Source: Membranipora membranacea
Lineage: Eukaryota; Bryozoa; Gymnolaemata; Cheilostomatida; Membraniporidae
Length of the DNA: 64,000 nt
Assembly: GCA_914767715.1 (NCBI GenBank)
Contig: OU612075.1
Span: forward strand, 10,104,001-10,168,000
Reading direction: 5' to 3'
Positions 1-12,100 of this stretch are shown piece by piece. The notes under the pieces are model-generated. The model saw nothing but the letters and a program-made list of their open reading frames with translations, was not told the origin of the DNA and ran no database searches. Within the stretch, counting starts at the first letter, position 1; every line of letters starts with the position of its first letter. The translations under genes and the position numbers were made by a program.

Positions 1-198
1 GGTTTCTAATTATAAAAGGGGTGGAATATAATGAGAGTACAGGGAGGGCAGGGCCGTTCCTTTATTTGACCAGCCGACATCTCAACATGTGGTATTTAAG
101 GCTAAGATGAGTTTCTTTAGGGAAAAGATGGGCAACTGAATCGAAAAGAGTGGCTAATACTCCAATTGAAAGATTGTTCTTGAAACTTTTCTACTCAC
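1..198 (-). other. Intronic sequence 3' of the last visible ABCC exon
   Basis: No coding segment or splice acceptor was recognised here. NBD2 and the remainder of TMD2 must lie to the left of the window. Confidence 0.6.
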
Positions 199-3100
199 AT
201 TTTCCTTCGATGGATTTTATATCTCTGGCAGACTGGCAGTAATAATATCGAGTAAATATAAATAAGGCTAATAGTGGAATCAGTAGAATTCCCATCCAGA
301 AGTTACCAGCGCAGCCCATCACTAGAGCTGCCACGATCGTCCCAAAGGTCTGCCAACATAAAACCAAAAAAACATGAACACGCCATCATGAATATGCATT
401 CAGTTTCTCACCTCAGCATGGAAATATCATTATGATCAGAATAAGGGAGTTCACATAAATCCAAGTTTGAATCAATAATTTGTGGTGTTGTGCCCTCTTT
501 GATCCAGAATGTCTGAGAGTAGGCAAATCCCATATATTTTATCTTTTTTGACGAAAAAAAAATTATGGAGGTTAGGTAAGGAGTGCAGGACAAAACAAAA
601 ACAATTGATATAATTCCCCAGTTGATATATAACCAAGCGTCTAGTATTCAACTCATCTGTCATACCAACTCAATAAAACCATGATGAACAGTAAGGCAAT
701 TCAGGTCTATGAATAAAACAACAAACTTTTATCTGCATAAAAATACCCACCATAATCATATCAAACATGGTGGCTGGAAGAAGATCATCAGATTGCACAA
801 TGTCCTGAGAGAATCTCTTTAGTAGTTCACTGGTGGGATCTCGCTGTAAATCTGAGAGTGGTGCTCTTATAATAGCCTACAATAATCATCATCATTATAT
901 ATAGAATATATACTTTTTAACTTCATATCATAGGTTACATTATATATATATATAAATCTTTATTTGATTAAAAAATATTATGTATTATATATATTTACGG
1001 GTGACAGCTAATACGGAAGATTAGCACAGCCTTAAACAGTAAGAAATTTGAATCAAAATAATTTTCGAGAGAGAATGGTAGCATTTTGAGCATTTGGTTG
1101 ATAGGTTGATCCTATTTGATTCTAGTTCCTCAACAATCAACACAGCATTTTACCGTTTTGGTTTCCATTTCATAGCTGGATAAAAGTCCCAACTAAAAAT
1201 GATAAATTATAATGTGATGTGACAAAATAATGGACTCGCCCTTATAATATATAGTTGGACTAACCTGAAAGAGTTCAGTGTGTAGAGTTTTGCTGGCTAT
1301 GAGCATAGATTGGAAGAAAGTTATACCAGTGAGAAATGAGAATATTATACAGCATAGACTAAGAGCCAGGTATATGTAGAAATAGGTGGAGGTGGGTACC
1401 CCTTCAATGAACCATCTGTCCGCCCTAAAATATAAGATACAAGCATTGTTCTGATGGGAAGAGAAAGAAACGGATCAATCGACAGTATCAGCTAATCTAT
1501 TTCCAATTACTCAGGAAATAAAGGATTCATAGAGTCATATATATCAAAATATCCAGCAAGTGTCATTCACTTTTTAGAACATCAATGATGAATTAGGTTG
1601 CTTTTCATTACCACTTCAAACATCATAGCTGCACAAAATAGCTGTCAATAAATTATATCAATTTAAAGAACACACGCTCATCATTTGGTCGGATCATGTC
1701 AAGATGCTTTTTTGCATAATCATAATATATAAAGTTCTCACTCTGGTTTTGTTTGGGTGAAGGAGGGGCATTTCATTTACATCCCCAACAAAACAGCTTA
1801 TGGTACTAGGACTACCATTTCAAATATCCATAAATGCTATGATACCCAGAAAAATGAATACCTAGAGCCTTGAATACCCAGAAACTTGAATACCCAGAAA
1901 CATGAACACCCAGAAACTTGAATATCCAGAAACTTGAATATCCAGAAACTTGAATACCCAGAACAATGAACACCCAGAAACATGAACACCAATAAACTTG
2001 TATTCCCAGAAACTTAAATTCCCAGAAACTTACCAGTACACAAGGAGCCAGTCACTGACAGTAAAAGTACCCATACTGATGAGCCACAGTACAGCTATAG
2101 CAAACACAATACCTCCACCTCCAGCTAAGTTTATATAATCACCATACACTGTCCACGAGGTACCAGGGTTGGTACGCTTACCACCCGACTTATCGCTTAT
2201 AAGCAGACTGTGTAGAGACTTGGCCTACAATAGAGCGATTTGATCGAATGAGTTGAGGTAGATGCAGGGGGAAATAAAATTTGACAAGAAAATAAATCTG
2301 ACAAATGATAAATTACTGTTCGGGATAAAAATACTCACATATTTAATTTAGTGACCCGGCCAAAATGTGGTCGAATTAAGGGGTGTAAAATTTTCTGATT
2401 TCTGAAGTCATTTCATGTGAGCTATAATCAGAATTTTAAGAGAAATCACGTTATTTTTATTAAGAACGGGATAAATATTTAGCATATTTCTATTAGCGAA
2501 ATTGTGAAATTCTTAAATCGAATGAAAACCTTTGTCTGGTAAGAAATTTTTTTGCTGTCAATTTTGAAAATTAATCTCCACCATCCCTATGGTATAATAT
2601 AATGATATAGCTTAATATAATGTAACATAATACATAGCCTCTTACCTCTGTGCCATCCAGATTGATGCTGACCAGACTAGCATTGAGACTTTCTATAGAC
2701 AGCTGCTGGCTCCCACATGCTCTTCTCTTGGTCTTACTTAGCCCTGGAGTGGAGGCCAAGCTAGCCTCTATGGTCGGGGCACGCTCTACCTCATACTCTG
2801 AGAGCATTGCTGAGAAGTTAACTCCTGACGCTAACAGCTCTTCATAAGTACCTTGCGATGTTATGTTACCCTGAAGAAAAATAAATATCAACAATGTATA
2901 ATTCTTATATTGAACCATTTATGTCCATCTTGATTTTAATTTTTTATCACAAGAAAAAGTTGTAAGTGGAAACAATTGATTGCTGCTCTCTTGAAGTTAT
3001 ATATGCAGTTTTTACCAGCATATTTGATTTCATGTTCTCACTTTGCAAAAATAATTCTGAATAAGGGTGTGTAAGAGGATGATTTCACACACAAAAAAAA

Positions 3101-6100
3101 ACAAATTCATTTTAGGAAGTTATCTCCTCTTCGATATTAGTGGGAAACTCCCAGAATTACAATAGGGTTTATTTTTTAACTTGTTGTCCTGCATTGCTAA
3201 GAACGCAGTAAAAATTGATACTCCAGATGTGATACTACCATTTCTGTCAAAGACAGTTCAACTTGTAACATCAATATGAGATACTTACGTCTTGCATGAC
3301 AAGGACTTGATCAGCGACCTTGACATAGGGCAGCTGCTGTGTAACTAATACTACAGTCGTGTCCTTAAGCAGACCGCATACACACTTGTTAAATATTGTC
3401 CTCCCGACGTAAGAGTCAACACATCCTGTAAATAGGCAAAAGTTGATGTTGAAACCCATATCAAAACAGAAATATGACATAAAAACTGTTCATTGTGATC
3501 ACAATCATGCCCTTCATTCGTCTGTATAGATTCACTGTAGCCACCAGGGAAAATACACTCCATCTTAAATAAAAGCATTCAAAATCGATGATAGGGCTAT
3601 GGCAAAAATCTGGATACTAGCATAGAATTGTCCTAGACTGTAACAATAACTAGTGCCATATGAATGGTATTCCAAATAAGCCATAATAAATAACACCAAA
3701 TAAAATAAACTTACCAAATGGATCATCTAGTAGATATAGGTCGGCTTGTCTGTAGATTGTTCTAGCGAGGCTGATCTTTACCTTCTGTCCAAATAGCAGC
3801 TCATAACCATGTTCACCAATGATAGACATGTCACTATGTGGTAACGCCTCTATGTCCTACAAGAAAACATCTCAAAACTATAATTTGTGGGTTTGATCAG
3901 CGTGATATAAGCAAGATATACATTATACGCACAGGAAACCTTACAACCTTACAACGCATACTTGCGCATGAAATGACACATTTTGTAGTTTCCTAAATCC
4001 TAAAAATGCTAACAAATTACATCCAGAGATCAATAGAGTAAACAATCACAGCTGAAATTTTCATGACCATTCTAAGGCAGACACAGATTGAAGAACTAAA
4101 GAAATCAAATTTTAAATGGACTGCGGAGTAATTATAAGCTAGAGTTTAATTTAGTAGCATGAGGGTGACCGAATGGTAGATAGCCCTAATGTTCATAAGC
4201 TTTGGTCAGTGTTTATATAAGCCAATAAGGTAGAGTTTCACAATTGCTCCCCTGTGGTACATGTCTATTAATTAGAGAGAGAAAGTATCTTACCTTATTG
4301 AGATCACAGGCTTTGATGACTTTATTGTATCTGGACCTGTCGTACTCCTGACCAAATAGTATATTATCTCTGACACTAGCTGTGAATATCCAGGGGGCCT
4401 GAGACGCGTAACTCATCTTACCATTAAGTCTGAGAAAACCTCTCAATCTAGGAATCTCCCCAAGCATCGCCATCAGAAGTGGAGTCTAGAAAAAAGAATT
4501 TTCCTATTATAGGTGCATCATATCAGCATAAAACATCAGTATTGGGACAAGCAATATCAATGCCTGTAAGATTTATGTTAAATTTCAACCGGTCACCCCT
4601 GTGCTTTAATACTACTCAAATATTGTACAAGTCTCAGCTAGTGGTATTTCATTATCAACCACCGACCAGCAAAGCAAACCAAAGCAACACCAGCAAAGTT
4701 TGTGTGCTTGAACCACAACTTGGAAATTTTTCCTCATAATAATGTGTTGACCATTCGAATAAATAATCATGATATTGCCACAAGTAATTATGAGGAGCAC
4801 TTGTCATACCTTGCCACTGCCTGGTGGACCGACTATGACGATCAGGTGCCCTCTGTTGATTGTAAAGTTGAGGGTTTGTAGTGACGCTGCATAGCTGATC
4901 TTATCTCCTGAGGCTGGAGGGAACGCTGAGAAGTTCTCAAACGACACCACGATATCCTCCGGTAACTTAATACCACACGAAGAGTATACATCATGGGACT
5001 TCTCCTCCAGTAACAAAAAATCCTGCAACAACAAAATTGAAATAGAATTTAATTTTGAGGATCAATTTTGGGCCGGTTGGCTCAGCCCACTTTTCATCTT
5101 TAGCATTGTAATACTAATCGATATACATCAGATGATTTCAACCATATGAGAGATCATTGCAGTAGATCTCATAACTGATCTGTTGTCGTGTAGAGAAAAA
5201 TACTCTATGGAAAAGAGCTTATCATAGCCTGTGTAATGACCTTTTTCAAACGATTTCACAACATTGAAAAAGTTGTGAAGTGAACAAAATTTTGTAACAG
5301 TACCAGATTTTTCAGGGAAGGCCTCACAATCTCTGACATCAGTTAATTACTGTTACACCATTGTGTGTGGAGAAAACTTAATATGTCTCTCACCTGAATT
5401 TTCTTAATAGTATTGAGAGCCTGTGATCCATAAAATATACCAAGCGGTATCATCAGGGTGATGCTGACCTTGAGTATGTCGAATAGAGCTAAGACTATGC
5501 AGATCTGAAAATATAATTATTTGTTCACACACTACAGCCAGAGTTGTTCAAGATTAATGCATCATTAGTGAGTGAGAAAGATGACCTTTTAATTGGGTCA
5601 ACAGTAATCACAACTTACTGGTAAGCAATTAATGTAAACAAACTTATTTCTTATATGTGCACACTATAAAGTAAACATAGCAAATTTGAGAAAGCCCACT
5701 GAGTGGTACTTGCACGTGATGGTGGGAAAATTACAGCATTGTAATCACCCTGGGGGAGTAAATACTAGCAAGAATGACTGAACGCTAGCTAGCACCAATT
5801 GGTGGACCTTTTGTAAAATAATGAGGCAGAGCACATGTAAGCTAGCCATACATTTTACATATTTTAAAAATGTGCGAAAAGGCAAACGTTCACACCACAT
5901 GGGTAACCCAAAATACAGCACTTTGCCATTGACGTGGGTCTAACACTAACGTAAAGATTGTTTTCAGAATTGTTTTCAAAATTATTGTTGATGACTTTTC
6001 TGAATTTTACAAAATGGAGAGTTGTCCACTTGCTTACCTTTTTAATATCTAGAGTTGATTGAGATATATACAGTGCTATAACTAACGCCATTATGACTAG

Positions 6101-9100
6101 TTTGTTATAAGAGAAATAGTAGGCCAACTGAAACGCTCGACCAAAAGCTATACTTCTGATCTTCTTCATTTCATGTCTGTAAAAGTATCAAATAAGCTTT
6201 TTTTGGTGTTACTGAATATGCAAAAATTATAAATCTAGAAACAGTGGAAAGAGATAAAAATGGTTGGCTATGTAATCATTGTGGTAGGCAAGGCTGTAGC
6301 ACATATATTTGGTGACCGACTCTTCTACTTCAGTTGTACTGATGGACCATCTTGATAAGTTACCCAAGGTCATACCACTAACCAAATCCAAAAATTGTGG
6401 TAGCCAGATAGGCAAGGCTGCAATAGCTGCGCCAATTTGCTCTCAGTTTGTAGGCGGGTTGGAGCACATCTGGGGGCCAAACAAAACTCCAGTAGTCACT
6501 AGACGGCAGTGGAATTAGGGACTAGGGTATTCAGCACTTGCGTGCTGAAGCCAACACTCTAAAGAACTGAGCCACCACCTACTCATTACGGTCATAAGCT
6601 ACGAACTTACGATCTAAGCCTGTGAACTTGTTTACAGAACGTAGACTCCCAGCAATAAATCTTAACACTTCTGATAGCTCTGAGCATTTCATTTATTATC
6701 TTTACTCTGGTATTAGTGGCTAGAGCTGTCTTCAATCTAAAAATGAAATTAAATTGTAAACTCAACAATCAGACATCTTCTAGGAAGACCAAATTGAAAG
6801 CGATGGCACTGAAAAGTTCAGAGAATTAATCAACAAGGCATTTATATATGGAATAATGCACAGTTCAGAGGGTGCTAGGGACTGAGACAATCCATCTACT
6901 AATGCTCTTATAATCCACATTATAAAAGTGTGCCATTTTGCACCTGAGTAACTATGTTAATAAAGTGTGGGAAATTTAATATAGACTTTTTTCAGAAATT
7001 ATTATCACATTCTGAATACATGGCAATCGCCAGGGACTGTCAAATATCATCATATGAAAATACTACAGGTAAAAGCCAATCAGTACATTTAATTTATACA
7101 AGGTTATCAAAAATATGATGAAATCCCCAAAGACCAACTATTTTAGGTGCATCAAAAAGTCACAAAGTTCAATATCGACCAGGCATTTCTTAGAGTAGAG
7201 GAAAATGATCGTAAAAGATACACTAGAGGATTAAATATAAGCAAGTTGGTGGTCGACATCACGTGAGCTAAAAACCATGTTCAATAGAGAGGGGATTTTA
7301 CAAAGACATAAATTTCACTTTTTCAAGTCTGCACGAAATCGCAAACTTATCTTCTCATGTAATATTGAAGTAAATTGGTCAGTTATAGTTCATTTGGAGA
7401 TAAATTTAATTACGCTAGCACCAACTTTCACCAGTCAATTTTGGAGTCATATAAATAAATGTGGATGAGTAACTGATAGATAGCAACTATTTCAAGACAT
7501 ACAAAACCTGCGTGAATTTAGCCATAGCCATTTAATTCAAGTTGGACGAAATGGCGAATCTTTCCTCCTGCAAATACATTTCTCTCCTAGGAGAATAAAT
7601 CTATCTGAATATAATTAATATTCAGTATACTGAATAAATAAATAATAATAATACATATAATAAAGTAGAAAATAAATAATATAGGGTAAACAAATAATTA
7701 TATGAGTGAATAAATATTAGGGTAGTAAATCTATCTGAATATAATCAATATTCAGTATTACTGAATAAATAAATAATAATAATACATATAATAAAGTAGA
7801 AAATAAATGATATAGTGTAAACAAATAATTATATGAGTGAATAAATAATAGGGTAGTAAATCTATCTGAATATAATTAATATTCAGTATTACTGAATAAA
7901 TAAATAATAATAATACATATAATAAAGTAGAAAATAAACAATATAGGGTAAACAAATAATTATATGAGTGAACAAATAATACGGTAGTAAATCTATCTGA
8001 ATATAATGAGTATTCAGTATTATCGAATAAATAGATAATAAAATAAGTATAATAAAGAAACATGATATTACCATGTTCCACTGACCTGAGTATGGAGAAG
8101 ACTTTAGTCATACCAGCCTGCACAGGTAGTACTAGTATACCCAGACTGAGTATACCAGCTAAGAACAGTACGCTCTCCAGTGTATAGTACAGGTATACAC
8201 ATATAGCGGACAGGCTGAGCGGTCCTAACCATATGTAGTGTACAGCAAACAGACTCTGATCGAGCTTCTGTGAATCCTGAGCCATTAGCTTTATAATGTT
8301 CTCCGGTGATGTGTTCTGTACTGAATGACTGGAGAGGTGCAAAGCCTAACAATAACAAACTCAAAATTAGAATTTGAAAATTTTGACTACGATAAAATTA
8401 AATCAACGTTTTATCATCTCTATAGCACCAAAGAAAGACAGGGAAAATTGAATTATGAATGACTCAAGATATTTTAGTCGCAACCAACCAGCCCAAAATG
8501 TCTATCCCCTTTGCAAAATGGTGACCTTTCAGATTGAGGAAGGCAATGTGATAATACCTGCCCTTCCTTTCTTCTGCAAATGTATGAGGCACCACAACAC
8601 AGGATAAAGCACACCCTGAACATCCCAACAAAGATCAGACCCCACTGTAGCTTAACTCCTCGGGTTGATAGCAAAACACATCTCATAATCTCACCTTCCT
8701 ATACATAAGTGATGTGCAGGCAACTCTCATCTTCATCCCCAGTATATAATTAGTGTGGAAAGTGGGATGCGCTAGAATAGTGATGATAATATAGCATAGC
8801 CCTAGAGCACCAGCGTAAACGTAAGCCATGGTTGAGTCGGTCGATTCCCCAACAAAAAATGAGATGAGCTGTCCGATAAGAAACACCTGCACCAACCGCA
8901 AACTTTCCTAAAAATTAAAAAAAGTGTACACTATTAGGAGACAATGCACCCTGGTAGGTGAGAATACTATTTACTGTTTGGTTTAGCTATTTTGGGGTGA
9001 CTTAATTTAAGCTTGCACTGGTTCTCACGGCGTTAGGATAAATTAGGGAGATTGTGTGAATGTTAGATAGCCATAAATTTCATTTTTTCAAGCCGGGATG

Positions 9101-12100
9101 AAATGGCAAATATTTCCTCTTGTAAATACTGTTATTGGGTAATACTCTCAACCAGTTTCACTCAATTTGGTTTCTTCCTAGTTTGTCAGCTTTTGATAAC
9201 TAAAGCAGTTGCACTTGGAACACATGCACTAATGAGTGTATTCACCGGAAAAATTCTAATCAAATCTGAAATACAAATGGGATAAATGGGACACCAAACA
9301 TCAAGCACTGATATCCCCATACACTTACAGGATTAATTCCACATCAGTATTTATTCAGTGGATTGAATGGCAGGATAAACAGGACTTAACACCACCAGTG
9401 TATATTTATTCAAATTAAGGTAAATCACTTCTCTCTTTGCCAAGCTATTGATTGTAAGCTGAGAGGCAAAGAGCAAGTATCAGCAATATGTACTTCAAAG
9501 GCTAGTACTCCTCAATATTGCCAGCACCACTTTTACGACTACCTGCACCAAACTACTAGACTTGTCACCCAGCTCCTTTTTTGGTAGGCACGACGTGACG
9601 AGGCTACCAAACTTTACTGGTTCATACTATCATAGAAAAGTTTTCGGACGGACCTGCAAGTTTTGCACACCACACCTTTTACATATTATTGCAGTGAGAC
9701 ATAAACCATCCTGCTATTTTCTGCACACATCGAGTATTCATTTACCTGAAGTAGGAGAAGAAATCCCATAGCAGCAATACTTTTACCATAACATCTACCC
9801 AACGCTCTCCATAGCTGAGCCTTACCGCCTGTACGCCATTTATATAACTCCTTATCCCACTCTCTGTTATAAGAAGGTACAAAAGTTACATGATTTGTTA
9901 TTCTTTATCACGCAGTAGTATCTAAGTGCCCCAACTCCGCCTCGTTTGCTGGTAGTGGTATTTCATTCCAACCAGCCCGGTTGTTAAAAAATAAAATGCC
10001 ACGACCAGCAACCAGGGCAGAATTATTCACTCTTTCTCCTTCAGAGAGACTATTTGATGAGAATTTATGTAGCCCGGCGGTCACTACTTGCTGCAAAGAG
10101 GGAAATAATGTCAACCAATCTACTTAGAAACTTACTCAGAAAATGTTTCTCTCTTCATGTTCTCCCACAATCATAATAATCTGTATATTTACTCACTTTC
10201 CGAGATTTGCTGACAGTTTAATAGATGAGTCATCAGGTAGTACATCATATATATCCACATCCTCTAGGCCTTTCTGATACCCCTGTCTGAATAAACCTCC
10301 GACCCACCTGAGGAAGAGGAAAAATCACATGTGAGAGTTAAGTACACACTGCCATATTGGGCTAGTTAACTTGATGGAGTATAATAAAGAGCCCAGTTGG
10401 GTGGGGGAAGCAACACTATTTTTTTACTCTGGTTAGGCCGACATTATACGATTTAGATGACTGAGAGGGTCTTGCTAATGTGTGAAAACATGTAAGTCTT
10501 CACCTCTATCCTCTTGATGAGACCCCCCCCCCCCCACTGCACCTTGATGCATCCTTATTATAGCAAGACAAAAAAATTAGAGTGACTCTTTACAAGTTTT
10601 ATACCGAAAACACCTAATGTTTGCTCGGAAAATTAACAGGGTTATGACACCTCCGAATTTGAGTACTAAACAACAGCAAAAACACAGTGAATAAATTTCA
10701 AATTTAGAATTTCATCAATAATCCTTTGAAATATAAAGCTACAGTTTGTTTTTCTTGTTGTTCCAAAAGATCCAGGTTAGCTCGGCTCCCTCATCAAGAA
10801 CAACAGATCTGTCAGTTAATGAGGAGTCAGAAACCCTAAAACCTCCAGACAAGCAAACAACACGCAGACAGACGATAATCATAGTAGAGACTCACATAAT
10901 AGGACACTATATAGGAGGCTGTCCCACATTGAATGATTGTCTGCGCCAAAATTTCTATCGACGCCCTACTAGGTCACTTTGGTTCCCTGAACTAGATGTT
11001 TGGCCAAATCTCCATGGACACCAAAACAATAATAGTCTTCCATTTGTATTTTGGAGGTTACCTCCAGTAGATTATTGTAAATCGAAAGAACTTTTTGTAC
11101 ATAATTTCATATTCTTACAATAAAACCATTATAATATGTTCTTGCTCCAAGTCATTGTTAGCTTGATCACAACATTATTGTTTAAATGGCAGGCCACCAT
11201 TGGCAATACATGCACAAATGCACCACAGTAAGGCCACGACACAAGAAACAAATAATCAGCACGTCACAGCCTGAAACCCTAGTGCCTTTTTATGGAACTT
11301 GGGGAGTTTGAGACATTCATTTGAGGTGTTACACGCTAAAACCTCATGATCACCTTCTATGGATTCAAAAGAAAACATAGGGTGTGTAGTAAGTTACCAA
11401 CTTCCTGGTTTAATTCTAAGCTGCCTAGACAAAAACATAAAATGATTAGGTGTCTAGACAAATCCACAGCAGCACTTTACCTTATCCCAGTTTCATCCTT
11501 CCATTGATAAGTCATGACGCTGTACCAACGGAGAAGCTATCAAACTCTCAGCTTTATCCTTATCCTATATCCATAGGCAGCATTGATATTTGTCTGACAG
11601 CACAAAAATACAACTTCTCTCTTGACCAACTTCCTATTTACTGACTGAACACAGTTACAAGTAGAAACTCATGGATCACAACAACACTACCTGATTTCTA
11701 GCACAATAAACACTCAACACACCAACACAACAGCAGGTAGTGAAAATAATCAATATCTATGTCATTGGTTTTCATGATCACAAATCCAACTAGGTTACTG
11801 AGAATATGTTATATTGTAGTACATGTATAGTACATGTATTTCTCCGAACTCATAAATAATTCCGACATATGTGTGTGTTCTTTGCTGTAATCCGAGTAAA
11901 TTAGCTCTGGATGCATGCGACCGAAAACATCTAGAGGACACCCTAAGCAGCCGACGCATTGATTACAATCCGCAGTTTATTATGAACTAAACATGACATC
12001 AAGAAAAGCAATTTTTGTCCATGTTTGGGAGGCTTTTAGGGTTCCTTTCAAATGGATAATACCCAATAAGTGTTCTTATGGAATCCGCGATCTGAGCAGC

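Noticed and set aside
7758-8342. 194-codon minus frame with YYLFTHIIICLHYI-type repeats
   Set aside because: The first part is a real ABCC exon; the rest is read-through into the AT-rich 131-bp satellite.
10746-11123. 125-codon plus frame, and minus peptide DEGAELTWIFW, as possible ABCC first exon
   Set aside because: No usable donor or phase; the exon at 14,730-14,794 fits start, phase and family pattern.
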